A stretch of DNA of 64,000 bases, taken from positions 1,637,334-1,701,333 of the forward strand of contig VXAI01000088.1 in the NCBI GenBank assembly GCA_013399305.1. The letters are read 5' to 3'. This DNA is from Rostratula benghalensis. Its lineage: Eukaryota > Chordata > Aves > Charadriiformes > Rostratulidae. A model generated the notes under the pieces. That model searched no databases. It saw only the letters and a list, made by a program, of their open reading frames with translations, and had not been told where the DNA came from. The translations under genes were made by a program, and so were the position numbers. Positions 1 through 12,649 of this stretch are shown here, one piece after another (the stretch's first letter is position 1; each line of letters starts with the position of its first letter).

Positions 1-1239
1 AGTCTAAATCCAAATATCGCAATCCTAACCAACCTTTACTACAGAACAAAATGCAGAAATGCTATTGCCTTTTTTTTTTTTTCTCCGAACAGAACATGCA
101 CGTTACTTGCCTGCCCTTCCATTTCTTCAAAGCGAGTTTGGGTGGGAGTTCAGAGCCAAGTCAGCATCCCTTACTCCTTACTGTGAAGTGCCTAGAGGTA
201 GGACAAGCGCTCACTGCTCGCTATTTTCCAGGTGGTCCCTGCTCAGTAACTCAAGACTCTCCGGCCACTCCCTCTTTCCTGGAAAGCTTGGCAGGCTGAT
301 GACCTCCATTCCTGAGAGCAAGGACAGATGGGGCTCCCTCTAGAGCATATCAGCCCCAGCCCTGGATGACCAGAGGGGTCATACAAGGGTAGATGGATGT
401 TCTTCCTGCATGACAGCACCAAGAAAGAGTGGGGAGCACTTGTGTAAAACCACGCTGCTCTTTCCCTCACAAATCCCAGACCAGGAACCCCCCACATTTC
501 ATGTAGCAGGGAAAAATGCTTCAGGTTTGGGGTTTGGATTTTTTTGGCTGTTGACTAAGAACTGATAATTATTTTTTGTACTGGTGAGGGAGAGTGTTAT
601 TGATTTAGAAATTGCTTATCACAGAAGCTTTGATTTTGAAGACAAAGTTTATGGGGGTATTCCCACTTGAACTTGCAACTTGGGTGTCTACACGAGATGC
701 AAAATATCCTGGACCCACTGAGTGGTGGTAAAGCCCACAGGGGCTCTACAGACCTGCTGTGGTCTGATTAGGTGCCTGAGCTGCTAATTAACACTTTGCC
801 TCTACCTCTTGCCAGAAACCTGCTCTTTTCCACGGCACGAGTGAAAAGAAACCACCACACAGCACGATGGCAGGTAGAACTACCATTCCCATCTCCCCCA
901 AAGGAGGACTGGTGTTCCATTGTGTGATAAGAAAGATTTACATTCTGGTTATATTGATGGAGAACTCCACCCAAACCCTTCTTCCTTGTCAAGGTCACCC
1001 TAATATGATAGGGGAAAATCCAAGTAGCATCATCAGGTGATGATTATCAGAACAATCAGCTTAAGGATTAGCACTGAGGGAGCAGGATACAACTTTTAGA
1101 GATATTTGCCTGGACCATCAGGCAAATACCATGTTACTGTATAGAGTTTGTATGATAGCATCACACAAACAAGATGAGAGGCAGGTCAATGACAGACTTG
1201 TGAGATCTGACCTTCCTATTCCTCAGTTTCCTGGATGCA
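1..1239. other. Non-coding stretch, nothing recognised
   Basis: Open frames here are all under 100 codons and overlap on both strands with no splice context that I find convincing. There is a short T run near 69-81. I see no recognisable repeat until the CR1 tail that follows. It is probably intergenic or intronic DNA. Confidence 0.5.
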
Positions 1240-1350
1240 GCTGAACACCTGGTCTAATGGGAGGTGTCCCTGCCCATGGCAGGAGAGTTGGGACTAGATG
1301 ATCTTTAAGGTCTCTTCCAACTCTAACCATTCCACGAGTCTGTGATTTCC
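1240..1350 (+). mobile_element. CR1: CR1 LINE, 3' end fragment
   Basis: The sequence reads as the 3' untranslated end of a CR1 element: a 'ggtctaatgggaggtgtccc' block, then 'catggcaggagagttgggac', then 'gatgatctttaaggtctctt' and 'ccaactctaaccattcca'. These blocks occur in the same order in the younger copies at 57.1 and 61.7 kb in this window. Only about 110 bases remain, as expected for a strongly 5'-truncated retrotransposon. The divergence and loss of the terminal octamer repeat suggest an old copy. No coding sequence is left. Confidence 0.85.
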
Positions 1351-4300
1351 TACATTACTTGCCACAGACATGGTACAAAATCAACCTTAAGGCTACAGAT
1401 CCACATTTTTTTTGGAGGGGTCTACCCAAGATGGTGGTACTTCAGCTTTGTTAATAAGCAAAATTTACAGCGTCTGGGTTTCTGGTTTTCCCTACTTGCC
1501 ACAGACAGAAAGGGTAGCCTAAAGTGTTCACTGGTGTGTGCAGAATCACACACACAAAGAGCATGTGTGTGCATGTCTGTGCTTTCTTTACTCTGGTGAT
1601 GTTCATCTGCACTGCTAAGGTGTGTTAGTCCAACTGCAAAAGACTAGTAAGAACTTAAAAAGTATTTCCCAGGGGAGCAAATGTCTGGTCAATGATTTAG
1701 AAAATGTACTCATTGCGTACCTTTGCTTAAGTCACCAGACCCTTCATACCTAATGTCAATAAACTAAGGATAAGGTTTTAGCTGGTCAGAACCATCCCAC
1801 TGGGTGCTGTTTCAACCCTCAAATTAAGCCTGAGCAGCTTTAAGGCTGGCCCCTTTTATTGCCATGTGCAGTGGCAGCTGAGAAAATGTGGGTATCCGAG
1901 GTCAGGAAGGAATGCCCTGATCTCACACCAACTCTCCTCCTGTGATTCCCTGTCATGGGAACCACGGCACCGAGCCAGAGCAGTGCAGAGCAACGTTACC
2001 AGGAACCTGACCCTTGGGGGTTTTGTAGGTTATCCAAAAAGCAGTTGGCCAGAGGAATTCACATCCTCAACTCTCGCCAAGGCTATAGAAGTCAGGCTCC
2101 ATTTCTGCAGCAGCCTAGCAGACCTCAGGGGAGACATGATAGGTGTGGATGTTTTCATATTAAAATTAATAAGATCTTGGCTAGGAGACAGTGAATTTTC
2201 AGTAAGAAATGGAACTGATTAGTCATACTCAAGAAATTTGCTCTGGTTTCAATTACTGCAGTTTATGAATCTGTTATCTTCCTAGACAGGAACACAAAGA
2301 AACCGAAAAAGTAGTTTTTAAAAGGAGACCTCAAGGCCCAGGGAAGTGGTCAAGGTGACTGTACATTCAGTTTTTAAAATATCAAGAACTGCTTATTCTT
2401 AGATACAATTTGAAATTCTGATAGTAATCACGGTTTTTTCATACTTGCCTAGACATAATTAATCTAATCCTGGCAAATCTAAAAGGCTATAAAGCACCAA
2501 TGTTTGTATTTTAATATAATATTCTGCAAATTAACAGAATGCTTTCAAGTAATTCAACTGCATAAGCAACAGACCCTGCTCTGAAGACCAGAGTACTGGA
2601 AAATAATGTTATTTACTAATCTCTATTTTAATAAAATAATGTATTTCTTATTTACTACTTTCTGGCTACAGAACAAGAGAGCATCCCCTGTGTGAGGACA
2701 AAGTCCATCTGGCTTAATATTATCCCTCTGACAATAGTTAAGAGCTAGGGGAATACCTTTGTTCACAGGAATTAATTTTTGTCATGATGATGTCCCACAT
2801 CAAATGCTTCTTCCCTTGAGAAGAAAGACCTGTGGAAGCCTGAACTCGCAATGGCTCAAGAGGATATGGTAATACAACCACCACCACCAGCTGCTGACAC
2901 TGTCATCCTAGTAAGATGGGTTCTTGAACTAGCTTTTAGCTGACTCATGCAACAATAATATGTAATCAGTAGAAAATCAGCCTCAATAATTTAGGACTGA
3001 AAAATCCCCAAAACTGTGGGCTACTGACATCTGTGCACAAACCTAATACATAATTCAAGCATTTACAAGTCCCCTCTCTGTAGAGCTCTTTTCCATCTGG
3101 GAACTGGTGCCAAGTACTAGGGAGACACTTACTAACGAAACACAATTTATGTATTTTCAGGGTGTTAGCTACAGTAATGAAGTCTTTCATCCTTAGACAC
3201 TGCTGGTAGATCACAGATTAGGATGGGACTAGTCTAGGCAGTACTGACACGCTCTCTTAATAGCTTTTCCTAGGCCAGGGAATTTAGAGCAGAATACTTC
3301 AATCCAGCTGATTAGCCAGCCTTCTGGTGTTAAAAGACTGACCCACATCTCCTAAAGATCACAGCTTATTTATATATATATATATATGGACACCTGGGCT
3401 TAGTCAACTGAGCCAAGCCATAAGGATGGGCTTCAGCTGCAGGTTGTGGACACCTAAGTTATTCCGCCTGTGTGGAAAAATGTTTACATTTCACTTAGCC
3501 GTCCAGGCTTCACAGTCAGTTTATAGCCAGCCAACATGGTCAGTGGATGGAAGATGTGTTGTGGGTTGACGCAGAATGCCCTTTGTCTATTCTCTTTTGC
3601 CTTTGAATAACTTCCTCTATCTGCAGTGTGGCCTCTCTGGAGAAGTGGAATTGAATATCGCACGCTGATGTGGAGGGCATACTGTGCACAGCCTCTTTGG
3701 CCGAGTGGTGTAAGGGAGGCTGTTCTGCAATCAAGGTACAAACTTTATTTCACAAAATGTTTTATTTTACAAACTTTGTTTAGTCAAGGACTCATCACTC
3801 AGAATTAAAGGGACAGAAACAGACAGTTGCCTGAAGTGCAGATCTGACTCAGGTGCTCCTTACAAGTGGCAGATTCAGAGTCCTTGTAATTAGCATTCCT
3901 TTTGGCTAGCTCTAGGCAGCTTCCCACTCAGCACGGTAAAACAACACTTTAGGAAACAAATCCTCATCTCTCTATCGACTGCAGAAGGAGGGTAAGTGTT
4001 CTGACTCATCCTGGGAGCACTGACACGCTCATTTTAGATGTCCTGATGCCAAAAGTGGGCATCTAAAGTAGGCACTAGCAAAGTCAGCCTTACTCTGGAA
4101 GGGTACCTAGTTTCTTACAAGAATTCTCAGTCTTCAAAGACCTTCAATTCTCCAAAAGCAATGGTAAAATCTTTCCAGCTACAGACTTCAGACTTGAGTT
4201 AGTAAAATCAACTGAAAATCCCCTTCTTTCCCTGATATGCCCTTATACCACCTAAGTCTTGATTTTACCTTTTACTTATTTTGCTAAGAAGAGAGGTTCT

Positions 4301-5736
4301 TCTAACTGAAGAAAGCCCCCCCAGGCTGATGGAATTAAGTCAACACCGATTCAGCAGATTGCTCCCCAAACTAAATTGTTCCCACAAAGGAAATTCTGCT
4401 GATGCCATGGCGAAAAGGAAAGAACAGTTGATGGCATAAGAATAACAATGTTTAGATGCTCTCTATTAGAATGACTTAGAGGAAGCTTTCCAAGACCTCC
4501 ACCCATGCTACTTCATTAGTTAAAGCAATTTGGAAATTTGTGTGACTGTGTGAGTCTTGGGGCCATCTAAAGTGCCAGACGGTCAATGTCTGGAGAACAG
4601 GTTGTCATAGTAGTTCCTTAACCATAGGCGGAACAGTTCAGTGGAAAAGCAGCATGACCATTTAAAGACATCTGGAATCCCCTGGAGCCTATTAGTTCCC
4701 TGGGAAGAATGCTGACAAATTGCTTGCAGGGAGAAAGAAAATATCTTTGCAGTCTTTGAAGTGTCTGCCTTGTGTTAGATATGAAATTTATTCCAGATAT
4801 GCAGGGTAACAATGGTAACAATACGTTTGATATTATACATAGAGTATAGCCAAGGTCATGTGGACTATCTTTATGACTATAACTTAGAAAATTTGGTAGT
4901 CTAAGTTTAATGCAAACACGAGTAAAGCAATTGTGCTGCAGTTAGAGTCTAGCATTGATGGAATACTGGTCACTCAGTGCTTTGAGGAGTTTTCTTTCTT
5001 GTTCTTTATAATAGACTATATGCCTTTAGTTCAGGAATGTGGATGTTTTTCCTTGAAGTATGCCAATCTTCTTCGCTAACAGGGTGATGCCATAGAAAGG
5101 TAATTCTGCTTTTTGCTTTCTAAAGCTGATTCGCTTGTTTGCAATCCCTTCCATTAGAGAAAGTACTTACTGCAATCTCCACACATCAGTGGCTTTCAAA
5201 GAATTCTTGCAATCCAGTTAGAGAGCTTGCTCTCCAGCCAGATTGTGCTTGTATTCTGACATCGTCTTCATTAAAAAGCCTCTTTCAGCCTTGAAAAAGC
5301 AAGCCTGGAGGTCACCAGGAGTCAGGAAAAGAACTTGATCCCTTTCCTTCACTTTTCTTGCCTCTTGGGTATATTCACAAAGCTAACTTTTCATTAGGTC
5401 CTCACATTTTCTCCAGGTCCCCACCTATTACCTACTTTTCTTCAAGGTGCTTTCTTGGTTGCAGCTATATTTCCCAGTTGCCTGCACAACTTCTGCAAGG
5501 CTGTATACTTTGGGAAGTTCCAACAGAGGTTTTTCAGCATCTCTAACCTTCACTCCACAGATGCTTCCAGTTCTGACAGTTCTTTGTTAGATGCTTGGAT
5601 TTTTACAGGGGCATAAATGCTCTCTTCCATGATCAAAGGTGAATGAAAGCTAGATGCCTATCTTTTTTTGGATCATTTAAAAAATCTCAAATGGTTCTTA
5701 CAAACTTTTCTTTTGACCTGCTTATAATACTAAATA
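1351..5736. other. Gene-poor AT-rich stretch
   Basis: No convincing exon, RNA gene or well-preserved repeat was found. A TA run sits at 3370-3387. The longest frame, 1866-2222 on the plus strand (118 codons), has no family resemblance and no good splice borders. The stretch ends at an assembly gap. Confidence 0.45.
3370..3387. repeat. (TA)n microsatellite
   Basis: Nine uninterrupted TA units can be read directly. It is a short dinucleotide repeat of the kind common in vertebrate non-coding DNA. Confidence 0.9.
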
Positions 5737-5766
5737 NNNNNNNNNNNNNNNNNNNNNNNNNNNNNN
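5737..5766. other. Assembly gap (30 N)
   Basis: Thirty consecutive N bases interrupt an AT-rich stretch. The flanks are not unusually GC-rich or repetitive, so the cause of the gap is not evident here. Confidence 0.99.
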
Positions 5767-6080
5767 TATAATTGCTTTCTTTGGGAATTTGATCTACCTT
5801 TCTGTAGCAAAACCTGCAGTGCTAGATTTCATGCTTTAAGGTGACCATTTAGTACCATCCAAGGACCACTCCTAAGCAGTCAGACAGAATTCTGGAGGGA
5901 GTTTTTTTGTAAAGGCAAAGAATTTTACTCAAAGCCCACTCAAATGAGTGGACATTCTGACATGTAATTGTCATACCATGTCTTCCCCAAGGGTCCTCCT
6001 GTACTCTCAGCCACCTAAAAACTGCCAATATTTTGATACAGACCTAGAAGATGTATTTGCATGACCTAAGTTTTCTTCAG

Positions 6081-6114
6081 TTTCCACCAAGCACAAGTGT
6101 AAGCTTGGTGGAAA
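6081..6114. repeat. 12-bp perfect inverted repeat (hairpin)
   Basis: The arm TTTCCACCAAGC (6081-6092) is the exact reverse complement of GCTTGGTGGAAA (6103-6114), with a 10-base loop. The stem can continue as CAG (6078-6080) with CTG (6117-6119) across a two-base bulge. It lies in otherwise featureless DNA. It could be a small palindrome left by a mobile element or a transcribed hairpin. Confidence 0.85.
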
Positions 6115-7204
6115 AACTGTTTTTTATGCATGAAAAACAAAACAAGCTCCAAACACGACGCCATTATTAAGACAAAGAAAAGATGGAATTTTCCTTTCTG
6201 GAAATATGGAAAAAAGGTTTGTATTCAAGAGCAGCTAGAAAAATGACATGCTGGTACTGTAGAAATTCTGTATCGTGTAGACAGAAGCTTTCTAGATTCA
6301 TTCCAACTTTTTGATGTCACTCAAGACGAATGATCTAATCACATCTTAAAACTTAGTCTTACACTTTTTGCTTAGGAAATATTGTGGAAGTTATTGGAAT
6401 GGTGAAGTTAGCAAACAGTCCATGTAATGATAACCCCTTGTGATCCCACCTGTTTTATCTGAGGGAGGTGCAACATCCCTATTCTGACTGTCCTCCATTT
6501 AATTCAGTGGAGTTCTCCTTCCTTTTCCCTAGCTACACCGATTATATCAGCAACACAAAACCAAAAATTACAAACATTAACAGCGTCTTCATATCTTTGA
6601 AAGATCCCACAATGTGAGAGAACTGATGCCCTGCCAGAGGTACCGAGTGGCAGCCCGGTGCGGTGCCAGCCTGCTGTGAGGAATTACTAGCAGCATACCA
6701 GTTTTGGCATGGATCCTGGTGCAAAGCATAAAGCGGGACCCCTTGCCCAGCCAACCATGAGTGATTAGTCCTGCCCTCCCTCTTTTTTCGTGGGCCAAAA
6801 TTTGCACTGTCTGCACTCCCAGTGTCATTGAGAATGACTTTAACAAGCCACTCAGTTTCCTGAAGAAATAATTACAATGATATAACGCCCTGCCTATTTT
6901 TTAAATTGCCTTTACACTTTGCTAGCACAAGTCCTGTTGAATCACTGCTTCTCTGAAGGTGAATACTTTAATTTTACAACAGCACTGTTTTCATCAAACA
7001 TCTGCTTCTCGCTGAAATGACACATAGGTTTTCTTTGGGTATTTGGTCACAGCGAATTAGCTGTGGGTGCCACCACCAGATCAAAGCCATATGGGGTTCA
7101 CTTGTGAAAGCACAACTCTTTCAACATTTTTTAAATCAAATTAATCAGCAATCAATGGCAAAACATACTTGCTACTGAGATCAGTTATTCTAAAGAGAAG
7201 GAAG

Positions 7205-7430
7205 GTCTAGAGGTTAGGGCATGAGCTCAGTTGTTGAGGGACACCAGTTCAACTCTGCCCTCTCCACCCTTCATATGGGACCGTGGAGGGTATGGAAATG
7301 GTGGGGAGGACTAATTTTTTGTTATCTGAGCTCAGTATCTGTGACACAGCACAATGGTATTTTCTGTGGGGCAGAGGGTATTGTGGCAGTGAATATATTT
7401 ACAATTAGAAGAAGCTCTCACATTGCTGCA
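7205..7430 (+). mobile_element. Old tRNA-core (MIR-like) SINE relic
   Basis: The left part looks tRNA-derived: 'gtctagaggttagggc' resembles an A box and 'cagttcaactctgccc', about 45 bases on, resembles a B box followed by the 'tctgcc' of MIR-class cores. Further right, 'atctgtgacacag' and a 'gtgaatatatttacaattag' block correspond loosely to the '...tgtgaggataaat...' tail of amniote core-SINEs. The match is degenerate and from memory, and the exact family is unknown. Confidence 0.4.
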
Positions 7431-8849
7431 CTGAGTCATATCAGTATCTAGAACAGAAAGGGGGCTTCTTCACATGGGAATGACCTACAAACACCACAAG
7501 CTTTCATGTGCTGAATCACGGTGTGATAGCTGACCATACGCACCCTGCAGACAAACATGCAGACAGCTACTTGTACCAAGCTTTCCCCCTGTTTTTCTTA
7601 AATATCTTTTAATTACAATATCTTAAGCCTGAGAGCACTGGAAAAACACATGAGTCATATGGTTGTTCAGTTAACTTCTTTTTAGTTAAATTCTGTTGAA
7701 AACAGATAACAAACCTTTTTAAGATTTCAGAGGTTTGTAAAGCAATTTATCTACATAAAGACAGCACTTTCAAACTTGATTGCTAAGCAGTGTTGCCTCA
7801 GTATTATGCATAAATCGTTTTTTGGAGTTTTTTTCTGTTTGTTTGGTTTAAAAAACAGTAATAGTGGGCATAGGACAAATTCAAACTATGGTCTGAAGGC
7901 TACTTTTTCTTTTGAGTCAAAAGAGTGCATGGCCCACTCAATTGCTTACAAAAAAAAATTTTTTTTTTAATTCACAGCAATGATAACAGAGACTTGCACA
8001 GACATCCTTTGTCAGTCAGATTTGAAAAAGATGCCAAAAATTAGTTTATATTCAAAGGTCTAGGCTCCGTACATCTACCAGTTGCAGATATTGGCAAATA
8101 GTGATTGCAGTTAAGCACTTTGAACTAAGTAAGTTAATAGAAGCACTGGAAAGAAATAGGAAAATAATTTCTTGGATTCAAGAGAAAAATGTAATAATCC
8201 GAAAACTAAACTTGCAAACTGACAGTCCTGAAGAAATACATCTTGGAAGCTGCATTATTTCTTTGTGATCACTGAACAGTAAATATAGTGCCAGTGAAGG
8301 GGAAAAGCTTTGCCTCAGGTAGACAGCTCCAGTTCTGTGTCTGGATAAGATCTGGATCAGATTATGCCATTTGGTTTCCAGGAAAGCATCAAAACATTGT
8401 CTGTGACTCAACATGGGGACTCGTTATTGAGGATGGAGAAGGAAGAGACTAATACAAGGCAAGGACATTTAAAGAAGGCAGATGATATTATAGTTGTGCT
8501 AAACCCCACAATTTTGCTACAGGGCATCGCCAATGAGTCCAAGGAGCAATCTCAAGACTGGATTTGTTACATGGAGTATTTTAATTAATTAGCTGGCACA
8601 AAAAGTAGATACATACTAATTTAAGCTGTGGATGAAGAAATGTGGAAGGCATGGTCTGTATGGAGCAGAACCACAGGATTAACTGACCACTTTGTACCAC
8701 CATCACCCTGGCATACTCTTTTCCAACTCCATAGCACCGGCAACACCTTCAGACATACTCCCTGCATCCGTGGTCCCATGGGACTTGGAGATAGTTATTT
8801 AAAATGGGACTCATGCAGACATGAGTTTAGTGGGGTAACCAGAGGAAAG
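7431..8849. other. Non-coding stretch, nothing recognised
   Basis: Short A and T runs and small overlapping open frames are present, with no recognisable gene or preserved repeat. The plus-strand frame at 8628-8915 runs into the old CR1 described next and has no independent support. Confidence 0.45.
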
Positions 8850-9110
8850 AAAAACCTGTTTGATAAAAGGAGACCAAAAGACCTTGACTTGGTTAGTCTG
8901 GCAAAACACAGCTGAGCAAGGATGTAATTGCCCTCTATAAATATATCAAAGAGTAAATGCCAGAGAAAGAAAAAAACATTTCAGCTAAAATATAGGAACT
9001 GAACAAGTGGGGCCATAAATAAGTATAAACTGGAAGTTACATTATTTTCAAGCTGTAGAAAAACGTCACAGTCTTCCTAAAGACATTTTTGCAGGGAAGA
9101 AAGAGACACA
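8850..9110 (+). mobile_element. CR1: Ancient CR1-type LINE fragment (end of ORF2)
   Basis: The order of blocks fits an old CR1/L3-type ORF2 carboxyl end in the sense orientation: 'gaccttgacttggttagtct', 'gatgtaattgccctctataa', 'atatatcaaagagtaaatgc', then 'aataagtataaactgg'. In better-preserved copies this region encodes the stretch around 'ALYKY' and 'YKLA'. Here the frame is broken. The heavy divergence points to an insertion well before the young avian CR1s at 61 kb. Confidence 0.6.
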
Positions 9111-9254
9111 GCTAGTTTTAAATCAGAACTTGCTTGTTCTGTGAAAAACTGCATGGAATGAAAGGGAATGTGAATAGAAGAGGAGTGGGTTATGACACGG
9201 GATACATTTTGTTTGTTTTTGTATAGATAACTTTTTGCAAAGTCCTCAACTAGG

Positions 9255-9839
9255 CTAATCAATTCCTACTTCAAGCAGGATTTTTTTTTCTTTCCTTTCA
9301 TAGTAGGTCCACATTCTTTTGGCTACTGCTGTTAGTGATATGATCCAATATACTTGGAGGGGGTTTCCTATTGCTCCACATACAGCCACAAACACTCTTT
9401 CAGTAATACTCAGCACTGGCAGCAGAATACCTTTCTCATCAATGGGACTTCTTATGAGAGATACCTCATTGCAGCTTTTAATATTCTGACTTGGTATCCG
9501 AGTCCTGTAATTTCCTAAGTAGACTCTATGCTTTACATAACAACACTGACACAGATCATTAAATATCTGCAAATGAAATGGAGACACATGTGGCTGGCTT
9601 AATGGCCTGACTTTTGCAATGCTCAGCCATATGGAAGGTTTGGCTCTGCCTGCTGCAGTGCTGACGTGCAAAACGTGAAGAAGGCAGCTCTTATGTTCCA
9701 GAAGTGTGGTAGGGCAACGCAGTCTTGCGGCAATGCATTGTAGTTGTGATGCTTTTGAGGTATAGGATAATGTTAAAAAAAAAAAAAAAAAAAGAAAAAA
9801 AGAATGGAAAGCAGCAGTCCCATTTCCACTCTGAGCCAC
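9255..9839 (-). other. 194-codon open frame of doubtful coding status
   Basis: This is the second-longest open frame in the window. On the minus strand a good acceptor (pyrimidine-rich, ending 'atttgcag') lies at 9567-9583. From there an open stretch of 103 residues starts in phase 0 at 9566 and runs to a stop at 9255-9257. A hydrophobic run around 'VFVAVCGAIGNPLQV' could be a membrane segment. Against coding: the amino end is read through a poly-T tract; 'atcaatgggacttcttatg' on the plus strand resembles an old interspersed repeat; no upstream partner exon was found. I do not recognise the product. Confidence 0.25.
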
Positions 9840-11994
9840 TAAGAAGAATGTCTCAGGATGTTAAGTTGAGAAAATAAAGAGAATTTCACTGCATACTTGT
9901 AAATCAAAGACATAATGTGAAAAAGAATACAGGAGCTCCTCCCAACACACTATCATGGTTTAACATCCTCATAAGGAAATAGGATAATTGCTTCAGTAAA
10001 TTTCAGAAAATGTAAACCATAGAATTAAGATTAACTGAGTAATTTGCAACTGCTTGATAAAATCATAATGCAGAACATATCATGGTAAATAAAACTCCCT
10101 TAATTTGTGTAAGCAAAAATGCTTGCAGAGTGTGCAGTTTAGTGCACCTAGTACAAGAACACCATATTTTATATTCAGATATATTCAGGTCTAGGAAGAT
10201 GTGACTGAAAAATCTATTTCCAGGAAACACCTACAATCTGCATTACAAAATTAAGTAACCATATAAACATATATTAAGAAAAAGCAGGTGTGGAAAGCCA
10301 CAGACAGCACAGAGTTGTGTTTAGTATACACAAAGATAGAGACTGTGAGAACAAAAGAGGCACGACATGAGACAGAAGACATTTTTAAAAAAATCAATGG
10401 CATTGTTAATTGAGACATTCTGACATTTATTTTGGCTGCCAGCAATACCTGCTGGCTTTTGGTCAGGCCTTCAGGTAAAGTAAACCTGTGCAGGTTTCAG
10501 AAAATAAAACAAAACAATGCACCACCACCCATAGACTCAAGAAAAGTATTCTTGTCAATCTCTGATTTGGAAAACTCAGTTAACAAGGAGATTGCATTGA
10601 TTTGGATTATGTCAGACAAGAACATATCCTCACTTTGTCCATAATACGAGTACTCACAACACTGCTAGGCTGAAGATGGGTGGGGTTTCAAAGTTACCTA
10701 AGCAGGATATCCAGTTTAAATAAATGGCAAACAGGTAGGGTTCACTTTCTTTTTGCAAGTGCCGCTCAACGAAGTAAATTACAGGGATCAGCATTTCTAC
10801 AGTCATCCAGAATAAATGCAAGGGGGTTTGTTTGTGCTTTAACCTCCTCAGGACTCTGCAGGCTGTTTTATCTTCACATATGTAATTCCCAGTTCTGGAA
10901 TAGCAGTTGTCAAGGCTTTGAACACTCTCCAACCAGAGAATCCTAGGAGCAGTCATGTGGCACAGATAGGAATCACTTACAAAGAGGACAGGAACAGGAG
11001 CTAGGGAAGGTTTGCACTATTCCTGTCCTTTTTTGGAAAATATATCCTTTCCCTAAGCAATTATCGCAGGTGATCATTGGACACCGTGCAAGTTTGGCTT
11101 TTGCCTTGAAGTAATGCCCTTCTTGTGCCCTTTTTTTCGGTTACCAAGACTTCACTGATAATGTCACACCAAGTACCTGGCCCAGAGACTAGAGTGATAA
11201 ACTGCTTTTGAAGCCAACAGGAAAATTTCCATAGTAAACTCTACTCACTGCAAATAGGGGTGTTAAAACTGTGGCCCTGGGGTGAAGAACTCAAAAGCAA
11301 ATGGAAACAATTCATTATTCCTCTCCAAAATTGTCTAAGTGGACACTCCCTGCCCCAAAGTCATGCTAGTGGAAGAAGGATTTGTTTCCTCTTTGATGTG
11401 CTAATGGCAGGGGTTGTTGCCAGGATCCTCTCCCTCCACTGCCCCACAGGGAAGAGGAGAAAACAGGAGAATCAACTCAGGATTGCCCTGAAAGATTACT
11501 ATTTTTACTCATTTCTACTCAGATGCTCCACTGTCTGTACTATGAAATAATCTCAATTTTTCTCCACACTACATGTAACATCACTTACCTTAAGTATTTG
11601 TCAGACCAGCAGAGATCTCTGCCAAGCATCAGCAAGGTTTACTATTCCCTTATCACTTTTAGAAGTCAGGGCTGTGATTTTCAGCTAGGACCATAAATTA
11701 TCCAATTACCTAACTGAGACACTGGCTTCTACTTAAGCCAGCTTTCATCTCAGTGACTTGCAGAAATTTCCCAAGCTACAAAAACTGCAGAGCACACAGG
11801 GCATGGGGCACTCTTCTAGGATCTCTCACTTACCAGTACCTTCAAGCCTGTAAGGTCAGCTCAGTTTCTTTTCTTTCTCAGAGGCCAAATGCACAGATTC
11901 ACTTATATCCAGGTGTCAGGGTTCACAGTCTAAATCCCATTCTCCAGGCTGTTTTGCCAGGGCACAGTTTTCAAAGAGTCAAATAGCAAGGGTA

Positions 11995-12025
<31 letters not shown>

Positions 12026-12649
12026 GCCCCAAACACCCAAACCTATCCCTGTGAAGCCTCCATAAATTAACCCTAGCAGAGCTCTCCCTCCCTGCCTGAG
12101 GGCTGTCAAACAAGTCACTGGGAGCTGTGCTAATCCCTAATTAAATTTAATCTACACTAGGAAAGGTTTGTTGATTTAGCTAGATAGGTAAAGTGATGCT
12201 GACAGGTCAGTCCAAATGTAGGCCTAGATATAAGAGTTAAAAACAAAGCCTCCAAGTGCATAATTGATAGCAGTTGGTGAGCAAAGTAAACTCCGTTACA
12301 GAAAGCCTGCGTTTCTTGCCCTTATGCAACTGCATCAGTGGTACACGACACAGTGGACAAGTGATCTGTGGAGGAGCTACAGACCCCCCCAGTCCCGCTC
12401 TTCTGTGCCCATGGCAGACTCGCAGAAAGGCTATGGATCACAAGCTTGGGCAAGCCCAGTCACTTGCCCCTGTTTTGGCCACGATGGGGTACCTGCTGCT
12501 GCAGTAACTGCTGTTGGTGTGAACTGGGGGGCAGGTGCTCTCTGAGTCACAACAGGGAAAAAGCTGAAACCCATCGCAGGTCCCCAAAGTGCTATACATA
12601 TGCACACCTATTTAGATATGTGCATATGTGTATATGTACATATACAGGT
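9840..12649. other. Gene-poor stretch with poly-A tract
   Basis: A 26-base A run lies at 12,000-12,025 with no clear retrotransposon body to its left. The minus-strand frame at 10,654-10,956 (100 codons) is open, but no family or splice chain was recognised. Possible minus-strand splice donors occur near 11,585 and 11,829 without a consistent coding frame; they could belong to a non-coding transcript or be chance. From 12,264 to 12,560 the sequence is more GC-rich but has no identified feature. Confidence 0.4.

Noticed and set aside
3688..3720. tRNA-Leu/Ser-like A-box sequence 'ttggccgagtggtgtaaggg'
   Set aside because: No matching B box, anticodon arm or acceptor stem pairing follows; not a tRNA gene and too short to call a SINE.
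11585..11900. Possible minus-strand exons with donors near 11,585 and 11,829
   Set aside because: Donors look good, but acceptors are mediocre and no shared coding frame links them; a non-coding transcript cannot be excluded or supported.
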